Source of the DNA: an uncultured Lachnospiraceae bacterium
Lineage (GTDB): Bacteria; Bacillota; Clostridia; Lachnospirales; Lachnospiraceae
Length of the DNA: 41,167 bases
Reading direction: 5' to 3'
Assembly (NCBI GenBank): GCA_910577645.1
Contig: CAJTOL010000028.1
Span: 1 to 41,167 of the forward strand
The notes below the pieces were generated by a model that worked only from the letters and a program-made list of their open reading frames with translations, was not told the DNA's origin and ran no database searches. A program made the position numbers and the translations under genes. Shown piece after piece: positions 8,586 through 16,905 of this stretch; within the stretch, counting starts at the first letter, position 1; each line of letters begins with the position of its first letter.

Positions 8586-8614
8586 ATTATACGGACTTTC
8601 CATGGAGTAAGCAA
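8586..8614 (-). promoter_or_regulatory. Promoter of the ROK regulator gene
   Basis: On the minus strand, TTGCTT (8609-8614) and a consensus TATAAT (8586-8591) are separated by exactly 17 bp, ending 34 bp before the chosen ATG. This supports the start at 8551. Confidence 0.65.
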
Positions 8615-8677
8615 GGGCTGCTTTTTCCCCCATACGCTTGTCCGGTTAATAAATCTGCAATCTCGCCCGTTTTCTTA

Positions 8678-9946
8678 TCATTCCTGCGGTTTATCTTTTC
8701 CCAGGGCTTCAAACATGTACTTTTTATAGGCCTCTACCCCTGGCTGGTCAAAAGGATTGATCCCCAGCAGCATGCCGGAAACATAGCAGGCAAACTCAAA
8801 AAAGTAAAACAATTCTCCAAAACTGTACTCATCTATTTGATCCACCTGAATGTGAAAGCAGGGAAGACTTTGGATATGGGCCTTGTAGGTGGCTTCAAAA
8901 GCCTTTTTGTTAATTTCCCAGAGGTCCTTGCCATTCAGATAGTCAAAACGATCGTCTGCCAAATCCTTTTCTAATATATAAGACGCGTCCTGATTTTTTA
9001 TATCCAGGAAGGTTTCAAAAATCATAGGAGTGCCTTCCTGGATAAACTGCCCCACTGAATGAAGATCCTCGGAATACTGGGCAGATATGGGGCAGATACC
9101 TTTTCCTTCCTTGCCTTCGCTCTCTGCAAACAGCTGGATCCACCACTTGGCAAAATAGTTGTATCGCGGCTCAAAAAAGCTGAGCATTTCCGCCTTCATC
9201 CCTTTCTGGTTCAGCAAATTCCGGACTGCCCCATAATAATAAGCAGGGTTTTCGGCTCCTTCTGTCTTATAAAGCAGTTTTCTCATATCCTTTACTCCCT
9301 GAACCACTTTACGGATATCTGCTCCTGCCACTGCCATGGGAAACAGGCCCACATCACAGATTGCAGAATATCTGCCGCCTATTGACTCCGGAAAGGTAAA
9401 AAAAGTATATCCATTTTCTCTGGATATTTTCTCTAAATGGCTGCCAGGTGTTCCGGTGGCAATAATACGGCTTCCGGCCTGATCTCCATAGTTATCTGCC
9501 AGCCATTTTCGAAGCACCCGAAAACCGATTCCCGGTTCCAGGGTTTCAAAATTTTTGGCAATCACATTGATATATACGGATTTTCCCTCCAATTCCTTTA
9601 AAAGCTCATGAACCTGGTAGGGGGAAATGGTGTTGCCTGCATAGTAAACCCTGGGGCCTTCCTTTTTTAATCCCTTAATTACCGCCCGGGCAGCGTTATT
9701 GGATCCTCCCACTCCTATGAGCACAAAGGCATCTGCATTTTTTCGGATCTCCCCTGCCTTTTCCTCCAGACGGGCAAGCTGCTGCTCTGAGGCCCATTCC
9801 TCCGGATCCATCCAGCCTAATACCTCTTCATACCCCTGACGGGAATTCTTCACCTGCTCTAACACGTTCTTATTAGCCTGTAAATAACGGTTCAGCTCCT
9901 CTGTTCCGATTCGATTTTGGCTGTCCTGGTATGTAATGGCCAACAT
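8678..9946 (-). CDS. pgi: Glucose-6-phosphate isomerase (divergent, short)
   Basis: A 422-aa SIS-fold sugar isomerase interconverting glucose-6-phosphate and fructose-6-phosphate. Recognisable pieces are FVLIGVGGSNNAARA (phosphate-binding loop), the family signature in FPESIGGRYSAICDVGLFP, and a C-terminal HxQVDQ region. It is shorter and more divergent than typical PGI (about 450 aa), so a specialised paralogue serving this sugar cluster is plausible. The ATG is preceded by AGGAGGAGAATATT. The promoter TTGACA-17-TATTAT lies 41 bp upstream and is covered by a palindrome. The neighbours (ROK, aldolase, nagB-like) form a short route from hexose or amino-sugar phosphates into glycolysis. Confidence 0.85.
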   Translation of the reverse strand: MLAITYQDSQNRIGTEELNRYLQANKNVLEQVKNSRQGYEEVLGWMDPEEWASEQQLARLEEKAGEIRKNADAFVLIGVGGSNNAARAVIKGLKKEGPRVYYAGNTISPYQVHELLKELEGKSVYINVIAKNFETLEPGIGFRVLRKWLADNYGDQAGSRIIATGTPGSHLEKISRENGYTFFTFPESIGGRYSAICDVGLFPMAVAGADIRKVVQGVKDMRKLLYKTEGAENPAYYYGAVRNLLNQKGMKAEMLSFFEPRYNYFAKWWIQLFAESEGKEGKGICPISAQYSEDLHSVGQFIQEGTPMIFETFLDIKNQDASYILEKDLADDRFDYLNGKDLWEINKKAFEATYKAHIQSLPCFHIQVDQIDEYSFGELFYFFEFACYVSGMLLGINPFDQPGVEAYKKYMFEALGKDKPQE

Positions 9947-9962
9947 AATATTCTCCTCCTGT

Positions 9963-10015
9963 CTATTATTTATTTTATTTAATTAAATAATAGAACTACT
10001 TCTCTGGTTTGTCAA
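9963..10015 (-). promoter_or_regulatory. pgi promoter with overlapping palindromic operator
   Basis: Minus-strand promoter: TTGACA (10010-10015), 17-bp spacer, TATTAT (9987-9992). The arms CTATTATTTA (9963-9972) and TAAATAATAG (9984-9993) form a perfect 10-bp inverted repeat with an 11-bp spacer that covers the -10 box and the transcription start. Its position and AT-rich dyad suit a repressor of the ROK (NagC-like) type; the ROK gene is the next gene downstream. Confidence 0.6.
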
Positions 10016-10079
10016 TCCATTCTCACATATTTACAACTTTCTCTTCCAATGTTAAAATATAAAAAAGGAGATTATGCTT

Positions 10080-10487
10080 ATGAAAATTGTAGTCATAGAC
10101 GGCCAGGGCGGCAAAATGGGACGCACGGTCATTGAACAGTTAAAGAAATCTTTTCCCTCTCAGGAGCTTGTGGCCATTGGAACCAACAGCATTGCCACCT
10201 CCTCCATGATCAAGGCGGGAGCCAGTCTGGGGGCAACCGGAGAAAACCCAATTCTGGTGGCCTGCAGGGATGCCGATGTGATTATCGGCCCCATCGCCAT
10301 TGTCATGGCAGATTCTTTGCTAGGGGAGATTACACCAGCCATGGCCAATGCCATCGCTGCCAGCAAGGCCTATAAAATTTTAATCCCCACCAACCGCTGT
10401 AACCATTTTATTGCCGGATGCCAGGCTGTTTCCTTAACCGAATCCATCCGATCTGTGTGTGAAGAAGTGGCCAGGATTTTAGAATAG
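10080..10487 (+). CDS. DUF3842 family protein
   Basis: A 135-aa protein of the clostridial DUF3842 family. The N terminus MKIVVIDGQGGKMGRTVIEQL is a Rossmann-type strand-loop-helix with a glycine-rich nucleotide-binding-like loop, and CNHFIAGCQ near the C terminus is conserved in the family as I recall it. Function is unknown. AAGGAG lies 9 nt before the ATG at 10080, while the ATG at 10074 is only 3 nt from it, so the later start is chosen. It is divergent from pgi and convergent with the aldolase gene. A promoter TTTACA-17-TAAAAT can be read at 10030-10058. Confidence 0.8.
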   Translation: MKIVVIDGQGGKMGRTVIEQLKKSFPSQELVAIGTNSIATSSMIKAGASLGATGENPILVACRDADVIIGPIAIVMADSLLGEITPAMANAIAASKAYKILIPTNRCNHFIAGCQAVSLTESIRSVCEEVARILE

Positions 10488-10501
10488 CAGAAAAGGAAGC
10501 G

Positions 10502-10616
10502 GATGCTGCAAAATAAAGGGAAGCACAATAAAACCAGGGACTTTTTATCAGCGCTGTCTGCCAACTCTCGCTGACACCTGCTAATAGAAAGTCCCTGATT
10601 TTATTTTGCCACATTC
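10502..10616. repeat. Modular palindromic repeat, copy A, between convergent genes
   Basis: The outer arms pair GCAAAATAAA with TTTATTTTGC, and the inner arms CAGGGACTTT and GAAAGTCCCTG pair next. The interior AGCGCTGTCTGCCAACTCTCG is nearly identical to copy C at 32396-32588. It lies between the convergent DUF3842 and aldolase genes, so it probably ends both transcripts. Compared with copy C it has lost the middle section. Confidence 0.7.
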
Positions 10617-10630
10617 TCTGCTCTTTCTTC

Positions 10631-11788
10631 TTATTTCTCCATTTTCTTATAGCGTTCTATCATCTCGTCCAAGGTGACCTGCTCTACTAATGGAGCTTTT
10701 CCAAAGGAGCCAAACTGTACAATCAGCGTTCCCACTACTTCCCTCACTCCGCGTTCTACACAATCTATAATAGCCGCGACATCCTCGTCAGGAACTACGC
10801 CGTACATAACCGTATTCATAATAGGCGGCAGGAACGCTCTGGGGTCAAACTGCTCTTTTTTCGTCTCCAGAAGTTCATAGATAGCGCCAATAGACGAACT
10901 GGTTCTCTTGTCCGGATACTTAGCAAACAGTTCCTTCATGTTGCGGGTAACTGCCAGGCGGATATCCGTATCCACATTGATCTTATTAATCCCGCAGGGA
11001 ATAGCTGCCTGAAGCTCCTGAATGGAAATACCGTAGGTATTGGTGAGATTTCCGCCCAATCCGTTGATCTCATCTACAATGTATTTGGGAACTGTGGAAG
11101 ATCCATGGGATACCAGGGCCCCGAAAATCCCCTCATGGTTTAAACATTCCCGGATTGCTGTTGCAATCTCTTTCCGCAGCTTTACGTCTTTGCCTTTGGA
11201 AGCCCCATGCATGGTGCCGTAAGAAATGGCCAGGGCATCTACTCCGGTCTTTTTGAAAAAGTCTACGGCAGTCAGGGGGTTGGTGTAGGTGGAGGTAGCG
11301 GCAAATACATGATCCTCAACGCCTGCCAGCACTCCCAGTTCGCCCTCTACGCTGACGCCTCTTGCATGAGCGTATTTTACCACCTCTCTGGTCAGTTCCA
11401 CATTTTCTTCATAAGGAAGGGAAGAACCATCAATCATAACGGATGTATAGCCGCCTTCAATAGCCGCCACGCAGGAATCAAAATCTCTGCCGTGATCCAG
11501 GTGAAGAACAATGGGAATCTCCGAGTTTGCGCCGTACTTTTTCACTGCATTGGCAATGTTTTTGGCGCCTATTTTTTTATCCTCCAGGGTGGCGTTTGTA
11601 AAATCTGCACGGCCGCCCATAAATCCGTTTGCCAGGTCTGCCCCCTGCAGAATTGCTGCAGAGCGGAACATCTCATGTACTTCAATTGCCGCTTTTGCCT
11701 GGGCCACTGCATTTACATTAAATGCTCCCTGGGCAAACCCGTGTTTTATAGCTGCCTCCATCAGAGGCCGTAATGGAATTAATGGCAT
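10631..11788 (-). CDS. fba: Class II fructose-bisphosphate (ketose-bisphosphate) aldolase
   Basis: A 385-aa zinc-dependent class II aldolase cleaving fructose-1,6-bisphosphate (or tagatose-1,6-bisphosphate) to dihydroxyacetone phosphate and glyceraldehyde-3-phosphate. IVLHLDHG holds the metal-binding region, VMIDGSSLP and LVSHGSSTVP the phosphate and metal loops, and INVDTDIRLA the conserved C-terminal motif. It is longer than FbaA/GatY (about 285-360 aa). The start at 11786-11788 has AAAGGAG 8 nt upstream; the longer frame to 11818 would run through a structured leader and is rejected. It follows the nagB-like gene on the same strand. A structured RNA candidate (11814-11890) in the gap is shared with leuC. 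Confidence 0.88.
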   Translation of the reverse strand: MPLIPLRPLMEAAIKHGFAQGAFNVNAVAQAKAAIEVHEMFRSAAILQGADLANGFMGGRADFTNATLEDKKIGAKNIANAVKKYGANSEIPIVLHLDHGRDFDSCVAAIEGGYTSVMIDGSSLPYEENVELTREVVKYAHARGVSVEGELGVLAGVEDHVFAATSTYTNPLTAVDFFKKTGVDALAISYGTMHGASKGKDVKLRKEIATAIRECLNHEGIFGALVSHGSSTVPKYIVDEINGLGGNLTNTYGISIQELQAAIPCGINKINVDTDIRLAVTRNMKELFAKYPDKRTSSSIGAIYELLETKKEQFDPRAFLPPIMNTVMYGVVPDEDVAAIIDCVERGVREVVGTLIVQFGSFGKAPLVEQVTLDEMIERYKKMEK

Positions 11789-11813
11789 AGTAAATTCTCC
11801 TTTCAGATGTATT

Positions 11814-11890
11814 GGCACGCGCCGCTATGCGGCACCTGCCACTTCGTCAGAACGCATTCCATGTGTGAAACTTACGTTTCACAGGCGTTC
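11814..11890 (-). ncRNA. Candidate structured leader RNA, copy 1 (before aldolase)
   Basis: Minus-strand RNA with a 6-bp outer stem GAACGC/GCGTTC (11850-11890) enclosing a hairpin GTGAAAC/GTTTCAC, then the linker TGACGAAGT. After that comes a 27-nt hairpin (11814-11840) beginning GGCAGGTG and ending GCGTGCC, 25 nt before the start codon. A second copy with the same order precedes leuC (26519-26585). The 3' hairpin pairs better in the minus-strand RNA than in its complement (U-G where the complement has A-C). It is not a family I recognise. Confidence 0.6.
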
Positions 11891-11898
11891 TTACTCTT

Positions 11899-12720
11899 TC
11901 AGTCTTCCAGAGCTGCTACGTAGTCGGTAAAGGTTAATGTTAAATCGGGATGATTCTGGAGAAGGGATACCGGGAAACCGGCGGTTGCCTCTCCGTGTCC
12001 TGCCCGGCGGACAACTGCCCGATGCCAGTTGCGGAAGCATCCCAGGCGGATCTTTTTTGCGTGAGCAATCTCATAGATACCAATGGTTACACAGTATCTG
12101 GGCATGTCCTCCAGAGCCCCGCCAAAGTCTCCTATGGCATTAGCGGTACGGGTTTCCGGGGAAATCTCCAATACCCTGGTTTTCTGGGCTAAGAATTCCT
12201 CATTGGTCATGGAAGGATCTGCTTCATTAAAGGCCACATGGCCGTTGATTCCGATACCTCCAAAGGCAATATCCACCCCTCCTAATTTCTCAATCAGCTC
12301 CGGAATATAGGTAATGTTCTGGGGATCCGGAAATATCCTCTGCTCCGGAGGCATTACCAGCTCAGGCTTAATCTTAGAGTAAACGGTACGCTCCATAAAC
12401 CCTCTAAAGCTCAGGGGATGATCCATGGGAACCCAGTTCTTATTGTCATCCAGGTATTCATCCATATTGATAAACCATACATTTTTCAGAGAAATGTTCT
12501 GCTGGTTTACCATATCTACAAAGTAAGGATACTGGCCCACCGGGCCTACCGGACAGATGAAAACCGTCTTTTCCCCTTTCTCATTATGGCTGCGGATCTC
12601 TTCTGCCATCTCTTCTGCCATCTCCTCAAATACCTGGGCATTGTCGGCTTTGCACCGCAGAGTCATTTTAGGGTCGGTTAACAGCTGTTCCTTATTGTAC
12701 TGATAATATTCATGTCTCAT
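11899..12720 (-). CDS. Glucosamine-6-phosphate deaminase-like protein
   Basis: A 273-aa protein of the NagB/6-phosphogluconolactonase superfamily, expected to convert glucosamine-6-phosphate to fructose-6-phosphate and ammonia. It has the NagB-like MDEYLDD segment, FGGIGINGHVAFNEAD around the catalytic histidine, and FRNWHRAVVRR near the end. Asn replaces the usual Asp before Gly-His (E. coli D141), so the exact isomerase or deaminase activity is uncertain. The ATG at 12718-12720 follows GGAGGATTTCAAA; an upstream in-frame ATG at 12798 would read through a palindromic repeat and is rejected. It is transcribed towards the aldolase gene. Confidence 0.8.
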   Translation of the reverse strand: MRHEYYQYNKEQLLTDPKMTLRCKADNAQVFEEMAEEMAEEIRSHNEKGEKTVFICPVGPVGQYPYFVDMVNQQNISLKNVWFINMDEYLDDNKNWVPMDHPLSFRGFMERTVYSKIKPELVMPPEQRIFPDPQNITYIPELIEKLGGVDIAFGGIGINGHVAFNEADPSMTNEEFLAQKTRVLEISPETRTANAIGDFGGALEDMPRYCVTIGIYEIAHAKKIRLGCFRNWHRAVVRRAGHGEATAGFPVSLLQNHPDLTLTFTDYVAALED

Positions 12721-12743
12721 TTTGAAATCCTCCAAAAATCCAA

Positions 12744-12905
12744 GGGGGATGCGGCAAAATGAAACCAGCGGCTTTCTATTATGGATGTCCGCCGGCACAC
12801 CTTTACGTCTATGGCGGATTACCTCCGTCTTATTCCGTGCAGGTGTGCTTAAGATGCAGACATCTGTAAATAGAAAGCCTCTTTATTTCATTTTACAACA
12901 TCCCC
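12744..12905. repeat. Modular palindromic repeat, copy B
   Basis: A palindrome of about 160 bp. The outer arms GGGGATG...CAAAATGAAA and TTTCATTTT...CATCCCC pair, then GGCTTTCTATT with AATAGAAAGCC, then CACACCT with AGGTGTG. It aligns along its length with copy C (32396-32588), sharing TGTCCGCC, ACGTCTATG-CGGATTAC and GACATCTG. It lies between the transporter gene end and the nagB-like gene start, both on the minus strand. Confidence 0.75.
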
Positions 12906-12923
12906 ACTAAATACTACTTATCC

Positions 12924-14006
12924 TTAGTTTCCGGCCTCTGCCATTAAATCTAACAGAACATAATCTGCTACGGGAACCTCAGCCTCAACTGCACCGGATG
13001 CAATCATGTTTTCCTGCTGGATCTTGTAGTAACCTTCAACAGTACCGTCCTTTGCGCCTTCTGCAACTTCCTTGCCGGTAAGCCACTCAGCATCGCCGCG
13101 CTGTGCATATACGGAGTCATAGTCGGTCTTGGTCTGATCCGCAACATACTGAGCAACTTCTTCGTACTGGCCGTCTGCTGCATAATCCATTCCTTTGTAT
13201 AAAGCCTTGGCAAAACGAAGAATCTTATCCTGATTTGCTTCTGCATAGCTGGGAGTTACAATCCAGCTGGCTAAGGAAACGCTGGTATCGCTGAAGGTCA
13301 GGTTATCGCAGAGCTTGGTATTGTTGGTGTCTTCCAGGATCTTTAAGCTGTTGGGAGACCAGGTAGCGCATGCGTCAACGCCGCCGGACATCATAGCGGT
13401 AACAATACCGGATGCATCCATGTCTACTGCCTCAATATCTTCCATAGTCATACCTGCGGAGTCTAATCCCATCTTTAAAATGTCTTCACTGGAAGTACCG
13501 GAAGAATATGCAACCTTCTTACCCTTTAAATCTTCTAAAGTCTTAACATTAGGGCCGCCGATAACTGCATCGCCGTTGGAAATATGGGACAGTGCAAAAA
13601 TCTTGGCCTGGCCGTTGATACACAGCTTATGAGCGCCCTGGCCAATGTATCCCATATCAATGCTTCCGGACTCCATTGCCGCGATAATGGTAGGACCGTC
13701 CTGGAACTCTACCATCTCAATAGTAATGCCTTCTTCTTCCATGTAACCCTTGTTAATGGCAGTGGTTACAGACCATAAGCTGCCGTAATTAGGCATGTAA
13801 GCGACCTTTAATGTAATAGGATCCTTAGCTGCTTCAGTCTCTGCAGGCGCTTCCGTTTCCGGAGCTTTCTCAGCCGGGGCCTCGGTTGCCGCCGGAGCTG
13901 CCGTAGTGGTGGCTGCTGCAGTGGTGGCTGCGGTCTCAGTACCTCCGCAGGCGGCCAGGGAAGTTACCATAGCTGCCGCTAAAAGGGTTGATAAAACTTT
14001 TTTCAT
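12924..14006 (-). CDS. ABC transporter substrate-binding lipoprotein (SsuA/TauA/NMT1-like)
   Basis: A 360-aa lipoprotein. The signal peptide ends in the lipobox LAAC (C20), followed by a long Ala/Thr/Pro/Glu-rich linker to about residue 60. The mature domain has features of the nitrate/sulfonate/taurine solute-binding family: VAYMPNYGSLW, a GYIGQGAHK loop, and LKGKKVAYSSGTSSEDIL. It would capture the substrate outside the membrane and deliver it to the permease and ATPase encoded upstream on the same strand (54-bp gap). The substrate cannot be told; the sulfonate/taurine family is wide. The LacI-type control and sugar neighbours are unusual for a sulfonate system. Confidence 0.85.
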   Translation of the reverse strand: MKKVLSTLLAAAMVTSLAACGGTETAATTAAATTTAAPAATEAPAEKAPETEAPAETEAAKDPITLKVAYMPNYGSLWSVTTAINKGYMEEEGITIEMVEFQDGPTIIAAMESGSIDMGYIGQGAHKLCINGQAKIFALSHISNGDAVIGGPNVKTLEDLKGKKVAYSSGTSSEDILKMGLDSAGMTMEDIEAVDMDASGIVTAMMSGGVDACATWSPNSLKILEDTNNTKLCDNLTFSDTSVSLASWIVTPSYAEANQDKILRFAKALYKGMDYAADGQYEEVAQYVADQTKTDYDSVYAQRGDAEWLTGKEVAEGAKDGTVEGYYKIQQENMIASGAVEAEVPVADYVLLDLMAEAGN

Positions 14007-14060
14007 AATAAAGTCCTCCTTAAAAAATAATTATATAAATATTTGTGTAGCACTAAGTTA

Positions 14061-14852
14061 TTATTTTCTGACTTCCAGATATTCCTGATATACCTGGCTC
14101 CAGATCCTGTTCTTTAACTCAATAAACTCGGGAGTCATCTTGGTCTCCTGGGTTCTTGGGTAGGGAATGTCAATATCCACAATTTCCTTAATCCTTCCCG
14201 GGCGGGCGCTCATAATGATAACCCGGGTGGCCAATACAATGGCCTCTTCCACGTCATGGGTAATGAAAAAGCAGGTCTTTTTCTCCTCCGCCCATGTTTT
14301 TAAAAGTTCGGTTTGAAGCTGTGTTCTGGTCTGTGCATCCAGGGCGCCGAAGGGCTCGTCCATAAGAAGAACCTCAGGCTGTACCGCATAGGCCCGCGCA
14401 ATGGCCACCCGCTGCTTCATTCCTCCTGACAATTCTTTGGGGTAGCTGTCCACAAAGTCCTCCAGCTCTACCATGCGGATGTACTTCATGGCCATTTCCC
14501 TGGCCTCTTCATCGCTCATACCCTTTAACTTCAGGCCAAACATAACGTTTTTGATAACCGTAAGCCAGGGGAACAGGGCATACTGCTGAAATACCACACC
14601 TCTCTCAGTGCCGGTTCCTTCCACCTTTTTGCCGTCCACATAAACGCTGCCGGAAGTTGCATCCAACAGTCCTGCAATAATATTTAACAGGGTGGATTTC
14701 CCGCATCCGGAAGGGCCTACCACACAGATAAATTCATTCTCCCGGATATCTAAGCTTACTCCGTTTAAGGCTACCATCCTGCCTTTGCGGCCCTCATAAA
14801 TCTTCTCCACATTTTCGATTTTAACCTTTACAGGTCTCTCTTCTCTTGCCAT
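14061..14852 (-). CDS. ABC transporter ATP-binding protein (SsuB/TauB-like)
   Basis: A 263-aa ATPase with Walker A GPSGCGKST, the Q-loop in FQQYALFPW, the signature LSGGMKQR, Walker B VLLMDEPFGALD and the H-loop THD. It energises import with the adjacent permease and binding protein. The ATG at 14850-14852 has GGAGG 8 nt upstream and lies within the permease 3' end (25-nt overlap). A longer frame from 14873 is possible but lacks a comparable site. It is closest to the nitrate/sulfonate/taurine importer subfamily by its TGTERGVVFQ region. Confidence 0.9.
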   Translation of the reverse strand: MAREERPVKVKIENVEKIYEGRKGRMVALNGVSLDIRENEFICVVGPSGCGKSTLLNIIAGLLDATSGSVYVDGKKVEGTGTERGVVFQQYALFPWLTVIKNVMFGLKLKGMSDEEAREMAMKYIRMVELEDFVDSYPKELSGGMKQRVAIARAYAVQPEVLLMDEPFGALDAQTRTQLQTELLKTWAEEKKTCFFITHDVEEAIVLATRVIIMSARPGRIKEIVDIDIPYPRTQETKMTPEFIELKNRIWSQVYQEYLEVRK

Positions 14853-15634
14853 CTGGTAAACCTCCCCTCCCACATCTTAATTAATTTTTCACTGGTAATA
14901 CCGATAATACCGATGATAATGATGTACAAAAGCATGGGCTCTACCTCAAAGCTGTTGTTTAAGGAACGGATTCTCATTCCCAAACCTGCAACAGCGCCGG
15001 TAGATTCTGCTGCAATCAGAGTGGTCAGGGCTACGGAAACGCCCAGACGGACTGCGGTAACGATAAACGGGGTGGTTGCCGGAAAGATTACTTTAACAAA
15101 AATATCCTTATCCTTGGCACCCAGCACTCTTGCCGCTTTGATCAGGGTCTCGTCCACGTTGCGGACACCCTGATAGATGGTAACGGTCATAATCAGGAAT
15201 GTTGCCATCCAGATTACAATCACCTGAGGCCTGCGGCCTACGCCGGCAGAGATAACTACCAGGGGTACATAGGCTAAAGGCGGGATGTTACGGATAAACT
15301 GTATCCAGGGTTCTACAATATAACGAACCGGACGATACCAGGCCATCAGAAATGCCACCGGAACTGCTGTTACAAAGCCCAGGACAAATCCTAAAATAAC
15401 GGAAATCATACTGCTTGAAAAGTCCTCCCACAAAACTCCCCGTTCAATCATGGTCTGCAAAGAAGCCAGAACCTTAGGGGCAAATGGAAAGCTTCGAGCC
15501 GTCTTGGGATAAACAGACAGACAGTACCACAGTGCCACCGCTACCAGGAAAGAGATGCAAATCCATCCCCAGTTCGGAATTTTGGAAATAAAGTCCAACG
15601 ATTCCCCACTTTTCTTTTTCTTTTCTTCAGACAT
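14828..15634 (-). CDS. ABC transporter permease (SsuC/TauC-like)
   Basis: A 268-aa inner membrane protein with about six hydrophobic helices and the permease coupling motif (EAA loop) around LIKAARVLGAKDKDIFVKVIFP. It forms the channel of the importer encoded by this three-gene operon. The start at 15632-15634 is preceded by AAGGAGAGAAGT; a longer frame to 15736 would extend past the extended -10 promoter and is rejected. It is the first gene of the operon and is divergent from the LacI gene, with two LacI-type operators between them. Confidence 0.9.
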   Translation of the reverse strand: MSEEKKKKSGESLDFISKIPNWGWICISFLVAVALWYCLSVYPKTARSFPFAPKVLASLQTMIERGVLWEDFSSSMISVILGFVLGFVTAVPVAFLMAWYRPVRYIVEPWIQFIRNIPPLAYVPLVVISAGVGRRPQVIVIWMATFLIMTVTIYQGVRNVDETLIKAARVLGAKDKDIFVKVIFPATTPFIVTAVRLGVSVALTTLIAAESTGAVAGLGMRIRSLNNSFEVEPMLLYIIIIGIIGITSEKLIKMWEGRFTRWQEKRDL

Positions 15635-15680
15635 ACTTCTCTCCTTTTTATTTTTTTCCAAACCACTTATCAGTGAATAC

Positions 15681-15766
15681 ATTATATCATACTTTTGACA
15701 AATTGTATCCCTTTTTTTACGCAAACGTTTGTGCAAAACTACCCAAACATTTAAAACAAACGTTTG
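15681..15766 (-). promoter_or_regulatory. Transporter promoter and twin LacI-type operators
   Basis: Minus-strand extended -10 TGATATAAT (TATAAT at 15681-15686), 47 bp before the permease ATG. Two perfect CAAACGTTTG palindromes at 15722-15731 and 15757-15766, 35 bp apart, lie between this promoter and the divergent LacI gene. Such palindromes with a central CpG are typical of LacI-family sites, so the adjacent regulator is the probable ligand-responsive controller of both directions. Confidence 0.75.
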
Positions 15767-15852
15767 AGTAAAATAGACATGGATTTTTCCCTGCTTTTCC
15801 AGTATACTTACTTCTATACAGGTTATTTCTACGACTTATAAGGAGAAGGTCA

Positions 15853-16872
15853 ATGACACTGAAAGAAATCGCCAAAGAAGCCGGGGTTTCCATCTCTACA
15901 GTATCCCGGGTAATCAACAATAATTCCAAGGCGGCAAGCAAGGATGTCCAGGATCGGATCTGGGAGATCGTCCGGCGCACCGGCTATACGCCAAACTCGG
16001 TGGCTCAGAATCTAAAACAAGGCGGCAGCCAGACTTCTGAGGTAAAATCCCGATCCATTGCCTGCCTTTTTGCCCGAACCTCCAACACCATGACGGATAT
16101 CTTTTTCACCTCTCTGGCCCGCAGCATTGAACAGGAGGCTTTTCGGCACAATTATATTCTTAAATATTCCTTTAGTTCCTTTGACATCAGCAATCCCGCT
16201 ACCTATCAGCTTATTACAGACAACAATGTCAACGGAATCGCGGTTTTAGGCCGCTGTGATAAGCAGACCTTAAAGTTTTTAAAGCAGTATTTTAACCACA
16301 TTGTCTATGCCGGCCTTAACAGCCTGGACGCCAAATATGATCAGATTATCTGTGAGGGCAAACAGGCGGCCATTACCGTTACAGAGCATCTGATCCATCT
16401 GGGCCATACCCATATTGGCTATATCGGCGAGACCTCTTTTGAGGAGCGATATGCCGGATACTGCCAGACCCTCAGTGAGCACCGGATCCCTCTCCGCCGG
16501 GAATATGTGGCGGATGTAAAGCTTTCTTCTGAGGATGGCTACCGGGGAGCCAAGCTGCTTTTGGAACGTCAGGCAAAGGTTACCGCTATCTTCTGCAGCA
16601 ATGACATTACTGCCATTGGCGCCATGCATGCTTTTCAGGAAAGCGGCTTTCACATCCCCGGCGATATTTCCGTTATCAGCATCGACGACATTGATACCGC
16701 CCAGTATCTGACTCCCATGCTTTCTACCATCCATATCCCCACCCAGGAGATGGGACAGATGGCTGCCAAAATTTTAATTGACCGGATCGAAGGAGGCCAC
16801 CGGCTGCCTATTAAAATGAACCTTCCTTTTTATCTTGCCAGCCGGGAAAGCTGCGCCAGGTACAAAGGTTAA
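15853..16872 (+). CDS. LacI-family transcriptional regulator
   Basis: A 339-aa repressor. Residues 1-60 are the LacI helix-turn-helix and hinge (MTLKEIAKEAGVSISTVSRV, then NSVAQNLK). The rest is a periplasmic-binding-protein-like effector domain with AIFCSNDITAIGAM and the typical DISVISIDD region. It is preceded by GGAGAAGG. It is divergent from the ABC transporter operon across a region with two CAAACGTTTG operators, so it likely controls the transporter and itself. An aldose-1-epimerase-like gene follows after 33 bp on the same strand and is probably in its operon, which suggests a sugar effector. Confidence 0.9.
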   Translation: MTLKEIAKEAGVSISTVSRVINNNSKAASKDVQDRIWEIVRRTGYTPNSVAQNLKQGGSQTSEVKSRSIACLFARTSNTMTDIFFTSLARSIEQEAFRHNYILKYSFSSFDISNPATYQLITDNNVNGIAVLGRCDKQTLKFLKQYFNHIVYAGLNSLDAKYDQIICEGKQAAITVTEHLIHLGHTHIGYIGETSFEERYAGYCQTLSEHRIPLRREYVADVKLSSEDGYRGAKLLLERQAKVTAIFCSNDITAIGAMHAFQESGFHIPGDISVISIDDIDTAQYLTPMLSTIHIPTQEMGQMAAKILIDRIEGGHRLPIKMNLPFYLASRESCARYKG

Positions 16873-16905
16873 GCAACACTACCAAATATATAGGAGGATA
16901 TTACT

